Below are positions 1 to 10,142 of a DNA stretch of 12,374 nucleotides, in pieces (the stretch's first letter is position 1; the number at the start of each line of letters is the position of its first letter). The notes under the pieces were generated by a model that saw only the letters and a list, made by a program, of their open reading frames with translations, did not search any database and had not been told where the DNA came from. The position numbers were made by a program, and so were the translations under genes. The stretch comes from an uncultured Rhodopirellula sp. (GTDB taxonomy: Bacteria; Planctomycetota; Planctomycetia; Pirellulales; Pirellulaceae): the NCBI GenBank assembly GCA_913061385.1, contig CAJXTM010000026.1, positions 1 to 12,374 on the forward strand, written 5' to 3'.

Positions 1-47
1 GAGATCAGCCTCGGTCTCGTGGGCTCGGAGATGTGTATAAGAGACAG
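1..47 (+). other. Nextera P7/i7 adapter (library artefact)
   Basis: This is synthetic sequence, not genome. Bases 1-5 (GAGAT) match the end of the Illumina P7 primer. Bases 6-13 (CAGCCTCG) match the Nextera i7 index known as N710. Bases 14-47 are the read-2 transposase adapter, ending in the 19-bp Tn5 mosaic end AGATGTGTATAAGAGACAG at 29-47. Genomic sequence begins at 48. Any reading frame crossing 47/48 is artificial. In particular, the minus-strand peptidase frame continues into the adapter and gains a false tail containing LLYTSPSPRD. Confidence 0.98.
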
Positions 48-2164
48 GGCCAACCCATCCAGGCTTCGTTCCACCAGATCTTATCCATACGATTGTCGTG
101 GCAACCACAATCTGAAACGGCCACCTTGTAGAAATCTCCGTGCATGAGCAGGGCCCCGGTCGAACTTTGCCCGCCGGCCGAACCACCGAAAATTCCGACG
201 CGGCTGATGTCCATGTAGGGGTATTTCTTGGCAGCCTCTTTGATCCAGAGCATACGATCGGGGAAACCCGCGTCGCCGACGTTCTTCCAGCACACGTCGT
301 GAAAGGCCTTGCTGCGGTGCGACGTGCCCATGCCGTCGATCTGCACCAGAATGAATCCCAACTCGGCCCACCGCTGGGCACCGTGACAGGGTGAAAAGCT
401 TTTCGGCACGAAGGAACCGTGGGGCCCGGCGTAAATCTTCTCTATGACCGGATACTTCTTATTCGGATCGAAATTCGAGGGACGGAAAATCACCCCGTAG
501 ATGTCGGTCTTGCCGTCGCGTCCCTTGGCTACGAAACGCTCAGGTCTTTGCCAGATGGTGGCTTCAAGTTCGCTGGGGTCAGATTTTTCCAGTTGGCAAA
601 CCAACGAGCCGTCGCTGACCCGACGCAGCTCGTTCACCGGTGGCATGTCAACGCGGGAATACGTGTCGACGATGAACTCACGGTCCGGCGAGTACTCGAT
701 CGAGTGCGTGCCGTCGCCGGCGGTCAACTTTACCAGGCCCGTTCCATCAAAGTTGATACGGCAGTGGTGGATGTAGTAGGGATCCTGCTCGGGATAAATT
801 CCGCCGGCTTGGAACCAGATCTGACGTTGGGCCGTGTCCACGCGGTCGATCTTCCGTACGATCCACGGTCCCTTGGTGATCTGGTTCTTTAGTTGGCCGC
901 TTCCGAAATCGAACAGGTACAAATGGTTCCACCCGTCGCGTTCCGACATCCAGATCATTTCGTTGGTGGATTCCAACAACTGTCGATGATTGTAGAAGGC
1001 ATAGTTGACAAACGTCTTGCTCGTGTCGTCGATCAGAGCGGTGACCTCGCCGCTATTGGCGTCGATGGCCACGATCCTCACCGCGCCGTGTCCTCGTTGG
1101 TTGTAGTAGAACGTGAATCTGCTGGAGTCCTTTTCCCAACGATGCGAACCGATGCTCCATGGGTTGGCGAAAAGCGTCTCGTCGAGCGGGACCTCCTTCT
1201 TTGCAAAGATGTCGAACAGATGCGGCTTGGTCTGGGCAATCTGGTCGCCTGGTTTGAGATAGCTGTTCGAATGCAACTTCGGCTGCAACTGATCCTTGGG
1301 CGAGGACTCGACGAAATGGACAATATGCTCTTGAGCCTTCTTATGACGGAAAGCAATGAGTTTCTTCCGGTCGGGCGACCATTGAAAGTTTCCTTGATAA
1401 CCGTCGCCCTCCTTGCCGTCCGTCGTCAGGGCGAGTTCTTCGCCGTCATTGCCAAGACGAAGCCAGACATTGTGGTCCTTGATGAAGGCCTCAAATTTCT
1501 GCTGTTCATTCTGCTTTGCGGTCTCGCTCTTTGCGGCGGCCTTGCTTTCCTCGGGCGATTGAGGGAACTGCAGTTCGGGTCCGGTCGGTTTTCCGTGCGG
1601 CAAAGTCGCTTCGGCGTCTGGTTGCGCGGGTTGCGAGAAGAGCAGCTTCGAGGCCAGCTGCTGCGGAGCGGGGATGCCGCTTATGACTGACACCTTCCCG
1701 CCCCCAAGCGTATCTTCGGTGAGGGACCTATCCATCAGGTTGATTTTCCACGATTTGCCATTCGACTTGAAGTAAACGGCCTCCTCCAGCAATCCCTTAT
1801 CATTGCCGTCCGCTTTCTTATATTCGATGGTGTCGAAGGGCAGTCTGTGAGCATCGATGGCCTTACCGGTTGCTTTCGCAAGATCCTTTGCCAGCCGCTC
1901 GTGGTTGAAAGCTGTTTTTCGCTTGCCCGCGGCCGCATCGACGAAAACGAAATTCTTCCGTCCGTGGCCCAGATCATTGCGATACCAGAAGCACTTGGTG
2001 CCGGTTAGCCAATGCGGTTGCACCTTCGTGCGATACACCTTGCCGCCGGTGATGCCGCCGATCTTGTCGAAACGTTCGTAATCCGCCTTGGTTCCTTGAG
2101 CCTGCGCACTGATGCAGCACAAGGCGAGTACAATGAAACAACAGGCAGGGAGTTTTCTTCTCAT
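48..2164 (-). CDS. Secreted S9 family (DPP-IV-like) serine peptidase, C-terminus missing
   Basis: This is a prolyl-oligopeptidase-family exopeptidase, expected to act outside the cytoplasm and remove N-terminal dipeptides or cleave short peptides. Residues 1-22 form a signal peptide: basic MRRK, a hydrophobic core, and an AQA cleavage motif before Q23. The middle reads as a DPP-IV N-terminal beta-propeller, with family-like stretches such as WMSERDGWNHLYLFDF and the IEYSPD and DTYSRVD segments. The alpha/beta-hydrolase domain follows, with YPVIEKIYAGPHG near the oxyanion region and GGSAGG carrying the nucleophile Ser662. Native sequence stops at about residue 705, where the molecule was cut. 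In DPP-IV the catalytic Asp and His lie roughly 78 and 110 residues after the Ser, so both are off the end here. The final 13 residues of the open frame are adapter-derived. The ATG at 2164 follows an AAAGGA ribosome-binding site. The gene lies downstream of the FGE pseudogene on the same strand. Family is confident; substrate is unknown. Confidence 0.93.
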
Positions 2165-2210
2165 CTTTGTCTTTTTCCTTTCAGCAGATCGACGGGGTCA
2201 TGTGTCAATG

Positions 2211-2946
2211 CTACTTTTCGGCAGCAACCACGACCCGGATCCCCTAGTTGTAGCGGACGTGCTTGGGACCTAACCAGCGGGCGCGTTGTGCGGAGCGGCA
2301 CACGGTGGGATGGCTGTGAAACGTTCCACTGCCGAGACAGCGCAGAGCGGTTTCCGCGGTGCTCTCCGGATCAACGCTCGGTGACCGGCTGTAGAAGTCC
2401 TTGTCGTACCCGTCACTACAGAATTCCCAGACTTTGCCGTCCACGTAATACAAGACCCAGGCGTTTGGCATCAGCTTGCCGACCCGCTGGGCGTAGTATT
2501 CTTTGTGCCGTCATTTGGCCTACCGTGCCCGCCGTGGTCGTTGAGTTTCGGTAATTCATCTCCGAAGGAAAAGGCCGTGGTAGTTCCCGCGCGGCAGGCG
2601 TACTCCAATTGTGCATCGGTCGGAAGGGAGACGGTTATGTCGGTCTTCTTGGAGAGCTTGTGACAGCACTCGATTTCATCATAAGAGCCCATCCAGACAC
2701 CGGGATAGTGGTCTATCCCTGCTGGTCTCGGCTGTGCACCCGCGTACTTCGGCGCCGTCTCTGTCAGCCGTGGTTCAGTGCCCATCCCGGACTTCAACTG
2801 GGCCTGCGTCAGCTCGTTGATGCCCATGTCGCAGGGCTTACTGATCGTCACCTCATGGGCAGGATTCTCATCTGCCAGGTGCTCCTCGTTCTCTTCCTGG
2901 GTCGGCCTCCCACCCGTGAAGCGTCTAGGTGCCGCTTTTTGGAAGA
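2211..2946 (-). pseudogene. Decayed formylglycine-generating-enzyme (FGE/SUMF1) domain gene
   Basis: Two minus-strand frames join into one recognisable FGE-sulfatase domain. The first (about 2946-2502) reads FTGGRPTQEENEEHLADENPAHEVTI, then GINELTQAQ, CHKLSKKT, LPTDAQLEYACRAGTTTAFSFGD. The second (about 2501-2211) reads MPNAWVLYYVDGKVWEFCSDGYDKDFYSRSP, CRSAQRARWLGPKHVRYN and, after a stop, GIRVVVAAEK. These match the usual order of the family: the E/NPxHxVTI start, LPTEAQWEYACRAG, the PNAWGLYDMHGNVWEWC block and the C-terminal GFRV. Three lesions are visible. There is no start or N-terminus in frame (a TGA lies just upstream, near 2953). A missing base near 2501 shifts the frame. An in-frame TAG sits at 2244-2246. 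Conserved positions are also eroded (EFC for EWC, QLEY for QWEY). Related intact proteins activate sulfatases or act as protein-modifying or lectin-like domains; this copy is probably non-functional. Confidence 0.85.
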
Positions 2947-2995
2947 CATGTAGTCATGCTCGGTTTGGGTTGCGTGAATCATGAAGTGAGTGAGG

Positions 2996-4501
2996 TCATG
3001 TGCCGCAGAAGGTGCGGTAGTTCGCAGTGAATTCTGTGGAGGCGGGCAACGCATACTGGGTGAATTGCGGATCCTCTGTGAATGGACGTTGAATTGCGTG
3101 CAGAAGAGTTTCAAAGGGCTTCAGGTTGCCATCATCGGTGGCTGCCGAGAGTGCTTCTTCGACCAGATGATTACGGGGGACGTAGAGTGGGTTTGTAGCG
3201 CGTATCTTTGTTGCAGCCTTGGGGCGTGAGACGTCATCCTGCAATCCACGCCAGCGTTTCAGGAAGATGTCCAGTTCGGCTGGCTTTGGAAATAATGCCT
3301 GAAGGTTGCATGCGTTGCCATCTGCTGCGTCTGCCAGATAACGCCATCCGAGTGTGTGGTCCACGTCATGTTTCGCCAACAGTTCAAACCAGTCATCAAT
3401 CAACGTACGTTCTGCGTCACTTGTGGTGGTTGGCTTTTCGCTGTGGGTGAGTCCCAGTTTGGTTCGTGCTCCGTTGTACCAAAGGTTCTGGAATGTTGAC
3501 ATGAATGTGTCGAGGATCGCAGTCGCGTCGGTGACCGCTTGCTCGCTACTTTCTTGTCCGAGGAGTGGCAAAAGTGTTTCGGCAAATCGTGTGAGGTTCC
3601 ATAATGCGATGGCAGGTTGGTTTCCGTAGGCATAACGACCAGCGTGATCGATGGAACTGAAAACGGTATCTGGATCGTACGCTTCCATGAAAGCGCAAGG
3701 ACCATAGTCGATCGTTTCGCCCGATACCGCCATGTTGTCGGTATTCATGACGCCGTGGATGAACCCGACCAGCATCCAACGTGCAATTAGCTCAGCCTGA
3801 CGCTCAACGACTACCCTCAACAGTGACAAGTAACAGTTGCGATCTTCTGAGACGTCGGGGTAGTGCCGTTGGATGACGTAGTCTGCCAGTTTCCGCACCG
3901 ACTCCACTTGACCACGAGCAGCAAAGTACTGGAATGTTCCGACGCGGATATGGCTGGAAGCTACGCGAGTCAGGACAGCGCCAGGGAGTTGACGTTCTCG
4001 CATCACATGCTCTCCTGTGGCAACAGCGGCGAGTGCCCGAGTTGTCGGGATTCCCAACGCGTGCATTGCTTCACCAATCAGGTATTCCCTCAGTACAGGT
4101 CCGACGGCAGCCTTGCCGTCGCCTCCGCGTGAAAAAGGTGTGACTCCCGATCCTTTCAACGCAACGTCACGCCGTTTTCCGGTCTGATCGAGTACTTCAC
4201 CGAGCAGCAACGCCCGGCCGTCGCCTAACTGGGGAACAAAATTGCCGAATTGATGACCCGCATAAGCCTGCGCGATCGGTTGGGCATCGCTGGGCAAGAC
4301 GTTACCCGAAAAAAGCTGCTGAGTAACATTCGGGGTCAATTTCTCACAATCGAAACCGAGCTCGATAGCGAGCGGTGTATTGAAGTGCAGCAGCGACGGT
4401 TTTGGAACCGGCGTGGGCTCGAGGGAGACGAAAAAGCCCGGTAATTGCTTGGCGTAACTGTGTTCGAGTTTTAGCGGGAAATCCATCCTGGAGGCATTCA
4501 T
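2996..4501 (-). CDS. selO: Protein adenylyltransferase SelO (YdiU/UPF0061)
   Basis: SelO is a pseudokinase-fold enzyme that transfers AMP from ATP to Ser, Thr or Tyr of target proteins, linked in bacteria to redox and stress control. The 501-residue length fits bacterial members. Visible family blocks are YAGHQFGNFVPQLGDGRA (79-97), ALKGSGVTPFSRGGDGKA with Lys116 (114-131), PTTRALA (152-158), SSHIRVGTFQYFA (182-194), the active-site stretch GFIHGVMNTDNM with Asn253, Asp255 and Asn256 (246-257), IDYGPCAFMEAYDPD with Asp265 (264-278), and NPLYVPRNHLVEEAL. The C-terminus ends FCGT, placing Cys499 third from the end, the position that is Sec in animal SelO and a disulfide Cys in E. coli; the residue here is an ordinary Cys codon. 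The ATG at 4501 is preceded by AGGA with about 9 nt spacing. No partner gene overlaps it, so it is probably transcribed from its own promoter in the 4.5-5.4 kb gap. No odd features were seen. Confidence 0.96.
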   Translation of the reverse strand: MNASRMDFPLKLEHSYAKQLPGFFVSLEPTPVPKPSLLHFNTPLAIELGFDCEKLTPNVTQQLFSGNVLPSDAQPIAQAYAGHQFGNFVPQLGDGRALLLGEVLDQTGKRRDVALKGSGVTPFSRGGDGKAAVGPVLREYLIGEAMHALGIPTTRALAAVATGEHVMRERQLPGAVLTRVASSHIRVGTFQYFAARGQVESVRKLADYVIQRHYPDVSEDRNCYLSLLRVVVERQAELIARWMLVGFIHGVMNTDNMAVSGETIDYGPCAFMEAYDPDTVFSSIDHAGRYAYGNQPAIALWNLTRFAETLLPLLGQESSEQAVTDATAILDTFMSTFQNLWYNGARTKLGLTHSEKPTTTSDAERTLIDDWFELLAKHDVDHTLGWRYLADAADGNACNLQALFPKPAELDIFLKRWRGLQDDVSRPKAATKIRATNPLYVPRNHLVEEALSAATDDGNLKPFETLLHAIQRPFTEDPQFTQYALPASTEFTANYRTFCGT

Positions 4502-5435
4502 TGCCGGAGTCCTGATTTAGGTATTTAAGGGACGCAACAGCGATCACCAGATGAGCGGCTTCCGTCCTCCGAATTGTTCCTGCACTCGCCCCACGCAAGT
4601 TTTTGGTCGTCTTGGCTTGAGGAGCACAGAGTGTTTAAGGATGAAGCATTTAGAGGTGAGTTCGCAAGGGCCGTATTCGGAGCAACGAAACGATTTGTGC
4701 TCTTATTTTCGTTTCAAAAATCCAATCATAAAACATATTTTGTGCGTGCTGCTATGCCAAGAATCTTGGCAAATATGGGGTTGCGCAGTCGATGCTATCT
4801 GATAAGTAGCATGATAAGTTCTTAATCGATGGCGTCATTACTCTCCGTGAAGTGGGGAGTTTCTTAAATGTGGTTATCTGTTTTTGCACGCCGAGTGGCA
4901 CTTGGGGTACGGCTACAGGCAAGATTCAATCGGTCCCATCGACGATGACGAAAATCGAGATGATTGTGGGTGGGAAGCGAAATGTAAATCTGTGTCGGTT
5001 AGCTTAGGACGGAGCGGAGTGGGTGTGCATTCAGGTGAGAGCGAGTGGGGTAACATTGGCGTCGTCGAGAAGCTTGCGTTGTGGGCTGGATTGCTTGGAT
5101 TGATAATATTACAGAAGTCCACTTTCTTGGGCATTTAACTCGCGGTTGTGTCGTTTTGTGGCTCGCCCTTCCCCTCCACGTTGATTGTTCAGCACCAAGT
5201 GCGATGGCTGAAAGAACAAGCAACTTTCAAACAGTTCATTGTTCTAAAAGCATCTGATCACAAATTGTTGGGCAATCTCGGGCAATGTGATCAAGATCGA
5301 GACAGGTACGTTGCGGAGCGAACCTGCTTGTAACTTGGCATGCGCCCGATGGCATCGCATAGCTGTTGCAGAGTTGTTTTGCCCATTGAGTTACCGTCTA
5401 TTGTGACCAGTCAGTGTTTCAGACTCGGCACCGAA
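4502..5435. other. Non-coding gap between selO and the GT2 gene
   Basis: About 930 bases with no convincing gene on either strand. Short open frames here have unstructured translations and no ribosome-binding context. It should hold the selO promoter (near 4501, minus strand) and the 3' end of the GT8-GT2 unit (near 5436). Three dyads were seen. GAAACGA/TCGTTTC has arms at 4687-4693 and 4709-4715 and is flanked by an A-run. CAGGT/ACCTG has arms at 5303-5307 and 5322-5326 with an inner CG/CG pair. ATGCG/CGCAT has arms at 5340-5344 and 5356-5360 around GATGGCATC. The last two lie 75-135 bases past the GT2 stop and could help 3'-end formation, but no U-run follows on the minus strand. Confidence 0.6.
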
Positions 5436-6428
5436 TCAATTCTCTGTTGTTGATTGCGTATGGACGGTCTTGGCTGGGAGGGAATGGATCTGTGATGCAG
5501 ATTCGAACGCAGCAACAGACTCGATTGAAACTAGTTTTACCTCCGACCGCCAACTCAAGCCTTCTACGCGCCGCCGCCCAAGGACCGCACCAGCGGATTC
5601 ACCCATGCCCCAGGCGAATGCCAGTGGGATCGCTGCGATTAGACGTTTGAGTGATTGCGAGATTGACGCCCCGATTCGCATCTGCTGTCTGAACGCACGA
5701 ATCCAGTGGGCGGTTGCTACGAAGGGAAAAGCAAAGGCGTATGCGCTACGCAATGGCCACCACCAGTCTTCGGCGCGGACTGCACCCACACTCAGGCCAT
5801 TGACAACGAAGATAGGTAGGTTTTTACTTAGCTTCTGTGGATCGTAATGGACCATTCGTGCTTCTGATTCGAGGAAGTAGTGTCGCCCTTGTTTACGAAG
5901 TTGTTGGAAAAACATTCCCTGAACAAATAAGCAATCAGACAAGCATTCGCCTTGGTCGGTTAATATTTTTCGTGAAACCACAACATTGTGGCCTGGCAAG
6001 TCGGCAATTGGCCCCGATGGAACGGGCGGCATCCATTGGCCGTAGCCAATCAAAAAAGATGCGCCGCCAGCAGGCGTCTCCACGCCAGCCTGTAGCGAAG
6101 GACCGACGACTTCCCACCCTTCGGCAGCCCGGGCAAGCATTTTTTCCGCAACGTGTGAATTCGGCAGGCAATGGTCTTCTGCGAACATCACAGTGTCGGC
6201 GGATGCCAATTGCACGGCTTTCGCACGGGCTTGGTGCAGTAAGGTTGATTTTGTACATACCTTCACCCAGCTCGGGTCAAGAAGTTGTGAAGCCAACTCT
6301 GTATCTGGACAGAGAACCATCATTTCGATTCGTTCACGGCAGGTTTGGCCCTCCCATGCATTGATTGCAGCCTCCACTGTTCGGACGCCCAGCATTGCGG
6401 GCAAAATTACGGTGAGTGCTGGTTTCAT
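5436..6428 (-). CDS. GT2-like glycosyltransferase (EDH type) with C-terminal hydrophobic segment
   Basis: Predicted to transfer a sugar from an activated donor during polysaccharide assembly, probably at the inner face of the cytoplasmic membrane. The 330-residue protein begins MKPALTVILPAMLGV, a GT-A opening strand. The metal/nucleotide site is MFAEDHCLPN (EDH at 84-86), replacing the more usual DxD, a known variant in GT2-like exopolysaccharide enzymes. VVGPSLQ (108-113), LPGHNVVVSRKIL (144-156) and FLESEARMVHYD (185-196) match the order of later family motifs. Two hydrophobic stretches, around 225-245 and 262-285, suggest membrane association. An upstream TTG at 6446 is possible, but the ATG at 6428 is preferred: it has GAGGG five bases upstream and overlaps the GT8 stop as ATGA, so translation is probably coupled. 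The donor and acceptor sugars cannot be read from the sequence. Confidence 0.8.
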   Translation of the reverse strand: MKPALTVILPAMLGVRTVEAAINAWEGQTCRERIEMMVLCPDTELASQLLDPSWVKVCTKSTLLHQARAKAVQLASADTVMFAEDHCLPNSHVAEKMLARAAEGWEVVGPSLQAGVETPAGGASFLIGYGQWMPPVPSGPIADLPGHNVVVSRKILTDQGECLSDCLFVQGMFFQQLRKQGRHYFLESEARMVHYDPQKLSKNLPIFVVNGLSVGAVRAEDWWWPLRSAYAFAFPFVATAHWIRAFRQQMRIGASISQSLKRLIAAIPLAFAWGMGESAGAVLGRRRVEGLSWRSEVKLVSIESVAAFESASQIHSLPAKTVHTQSTTEN

Positions 6429-7354
6429 ATTAACCCTCGATTCCAAAGGGATTTTTCTATTGGGAAAAACACAGACCGAAGGTTGCGATCATAGAAACCC
6501 AGCAACCGTTCTTTTGTGGTGCTTCTTTCGTTAGGAATCAAATGCGAGCTTTGAACCGATCGCAGAATCTCTAAGTATTCATTGGCGAAACGTCCGGAAG
6601 TTCTCGTTCGCCACGGTTTGATCTGGCCAGCATAGTGAATGATGCCAGGCGAGACTGAAGCTGATTCTGGGGTCCGATCGAACCATCTTCCAGCGGTCAA
6701 CGGAACATTCCACATCGGATCAAGCGGCAACCAACTGTCTGATGCAACCGCATTAAGTGCGCCTTGGTGCATAAAATCATATTTTACATTTGGCTTGCGT
6801 AAGTAGGCCAAGGCAGACTCGGCTATCCGCTCTTCTCGCCAGCACGCTAAATCAAGAAGAAGAACGCCCGCATTAAAATAGGGGGCGTCGCTGGGAATCC
6901 CAAGTTCTCTTGCCGCGTCTAATCCGCGTGGAGAGCCGCAGGTGGGAATGGCGGAGTTTTGGACCGCGCCAAACGGTCGCCCCGCCAGACTTTGTAACCA
7001 AATTGGCGAGATGTCTTTGACGATGAGCATATCCGCATCCAGAAAAATCACACGCTCCATATCCTCAGGCAAAAGGGTATGAAGTAGCAGTGGCACTGCG
7101 GCTTCTGGCGGAAAATGGCTATCGCGAGGAAGTTGAGACATATTCGACGCGGTAAGAGCTACCGAATGGACTTCCATGAACGATCCAATTGCATCCAGCG
7201 TTTGATGGCACGGCTCTCGCTGGATCAAGCGAACCACGGCGCGGTGTGGTGGTCGCAGTGTATTGACGAGCGATTGCAGCATCACCAAAAGTGGCAACGA
7301 ATAACCCGCGTTGACGCTACACGCGATTTGGAGGTTTATCTCTGTACCCAACAT
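6425..7354 (-). CDS. GT8 family glycosyltransferase
   Basis: A retaining GT-A glycosyltransferase of family 8 (LPS galactosyl/glucosyltransferase and glycogenin relatives), using a UDP-sugar. In the 309-residue protein the hallmarks are in order: QIACSVNAGYSLPLLVMLQSL at the N-terminus, RVIFLDADMLIVKDI with the metal-binding DAD at 106-108, YFNAGVLLLDLACWRE (159-174), MHQGALNAV (195-203), PLDPMWNV (210-217), and IIHYAGQIKPW (238-248), whose His/Gly/Lys contact the nucleotide in the family. A TTG at 7366 could extend it by four residues, but the ATG at 7354 is the natural start; its ribosome-binding site is weak (GGAA). It is the first gene of a two-gene unit and shares ATGA with the GT2 gene after it. 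Its upstream region is the long divergent spacer with dyads and stem-loops, where regulation is most likely. Confidence 0.93.
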   Translation of the reverse strand: MLGTEINLQIACSVNAGYSLPLLVMLQSLVNTLRPPHRAVVRLIQREPCHQTLDAIGSFMEVHSVALTASNMSQLPRDSHFPPEAAVPLLLHTLLPEDMERVIFLDADMLIVKDISPIWLQSLAGRPFGAVQNSAIPTCGSPRGLDAARELGIPSDAPYFNAGVLLLDLACWREERIAESALAYLRKPNVKYDFMHQGALNAVASDSWLPLDPMWNVPLTAGRWFDRTPESASVSPGIIHYAGQIKPWRTRTSGRFANEYLEILRSVQSSHLIPNERSTTKERLLGFYDRNLRSVFFPIEKSLWNRGLI

Positions 7355-7646
7355 AGGGTATTCCAAACTTTCGGCCCGGACGGTTATCGCGATCAGAAGA
7401 GAAGCCCCGGACCCAGTCTTGCAATTCAGTTGCTGCTATGAACGAATATTGATTGTACTTGCTCCACTGCGCATTTCACTAAGTATATCACCCCTGAAAT
7501 TCGACTCCCCCAAATTAACGTTATTTCTCGATCAGAATGCCTCCAACACCGTCGTGCAGTTTTCGTGTGACTCGTGCTCAAACGAGCAGTTTGCAGCAAC
7601 AGTTCAGCATTAAGGCATTCCCGATTAACATGGGCGGATGAATTGA

Positions 7647-7660
7647 AAGTTGCCCAACTT
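7647..7660. promoter_or_regulatory. 14-bp palindrome, possible operator
   Basis: AAGTTG-CC-CAACTT is a 6+6 inverted repeat around a CC centre, within an AT-rich stretch of the divergent spacer about 290 bases before the GT8 start. Perfect arms and a two-base centre are typical of binding sites for dimeric regulators, and two bases are too short a loop for an RNA hairpin. No regulator gene is visible nearby, so the role is speculative. Confidence 0.25.
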
Positions 7661-7687
7661 GATAAAAAGAGAAAATTAGTTGACGGG

Positions 7688-7910
7688 ACCCTCGATGGGT
7701 GCTGATTTGAAGACGAGCCAATCTGGCTTCAGTCCAGGTAAGGCCCGTCGGCCGAAAGCCGAATAACGGGCGGCTACTCTTTTTGGAATCGTGATTCCGG
7801 GGACACCGTGGGCTCATGTTCCGCCGTAAAAAACTCTCGGGTTCGACAACGTCTCATTCGTGAGAAACGTGAGGCCCCTTGGTTCACCCCGCACCCTGAG
7901 AGAAAGTGCG
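7688..7910 (+). ncRNA. Candidate structured RNA: cluster of stem-loops
   Basis: Five or more small stem-loops follow one another closely. ACCC/GGGT has arms at 7688-7691 and 7697-7700. AGCCA/TGGCT (7716-7720, 7724-7728) sits inside an outer GAC/GTC pair (7712-7714, 7732-7734). A two-part stem pairs GCCCGT with ACGGGC (7743-7748, 7766-7771) and CGGC with GCCG (7749-7752, 7758-7761), with loop CGAAA and a bulged AATA. GGAAT/ATTCC (7785-7789, 7794-7798) closes a CGTG loop. ACGT/ACGT (7849-7852, 7867-7870) encloses CTCA/TGAG (7853-7856, 7861-7864) with a TTCG tetraloop. CGCAC/GTGCG lies at 7890-7894 and 7906-7910. The TTCG loop favours the plus strand, but the minus strand, as a GT8 leader, is possible. 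No known riboswitch or housekeeping RNA was recognised. This was judged by eye, with no folding energy. Confidence 0.35.
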
Positions 7911-8812
7911 CAATCTCTTAACCATTCTGAAAAAAAAATTTCTGGTAGGCAGAGGGCACTGTTTCATGGTTCGATCTCGTTCGTGCCACCGGATGTGGTC
8001 CGCGAATCACCGTATTTGTGCGGAGGACAGACTTCATCGCTGGCAACACTTACTGGGACCTTCCGCTCTTGCAAATCCGCGACGAGGGTCCACGCATCTT
8101 TTCCAAAAAAATAAACTAAGTCGCGTCCCCTGCGGCACTATCGCGGCATCAGAAAGGGGGCACTTCACTCTCGCTCGTGAAAACAGATTATCTGATCAGC
8201 AAACTAGTGCTCCAGACACAAGCTGATGTGGGCAGGATGCTCAAGACTGTAGATTGGCGACCCAATGGCTTATTTGTGGATGAGTCGGCATCCGATTCTG
8301 CTGAGGTTCAGCATCCCTGCGATTTAAACTTAGGTGTAAGAACTGTGGGCACACTGCCGTTCACCGCGAGGCTTTTCGAATGATTCGTCGTAACCTTCAT
8401 GCGACGTTGATTACATGGAAGGTCGATGCGTTCTTGTGCATCAGTAGCGCAACCGATGGCGTAACGCCGTTTTTGACCAAGTTTGGCCTGTCCGTCTTGA
8501 GTGTTCGGGTAGCCACTTCGAATAAAGCATAAGCATCGAATACTCTTGCAGTTGTTGTCAGTGCTGCGGTCCGATTTGTCACCCCTTTGTTTGTAAATCA
8601 GCCGAAACACAGAGTGAATCGACAAGCCCGCGAGACTCGAGGTCCATTCCCTCCTCGTAGTGTTTTTATTACACTCCATGGTCTGCCCGCACCTTGAGGT
8701 TTTCGGTTCTTGGCCTGCCTTGTTGTGTTGCCGCAAACTGGAATTACCTATCATCTCCCCAAAATGTCTATTGGAACTGTTACGTTCTTCAGACTCATTG
8801 AGGTACATCATA

Positions 8813-10142
<1,330 letters not shown>

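Noticed and set aside
5..47. C-terminal tail of the S9 peptidase frame (LLYTSPSPRDRG)
   Set aside because: It is encoded by the Nextera adapter, not by genomic DNA.
893..1690. Plus-strand frame of 265 codons opposite the S9 peptidase
   Set aside because: It lies fully antisense to a well-supported gene, and its translation has no family signature.
4884..5138. Plus-strand 84-codon frame in the selO-GT2 gap
   Set aside because: No ribosome-binding site, no domain-like pattern, and overlapping frames of similar length on the other strand, as expected by chance.
7743..7782. Stem followed by TTTTT, read as a plus-strand intrinsic terminator
   Set aside because: Eight bases separate the stem from a short T-run, and there is no plus-strand gene upstream to terminate.
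7839..7870. GGGTTCGA motif followed by a stem, resembling a tRNA or tmRNA T-arm
   Set aside because: No matching acceptor, D or anticodon arms and no CCA end could be assembled around it; tmRNA landmarks are absent.
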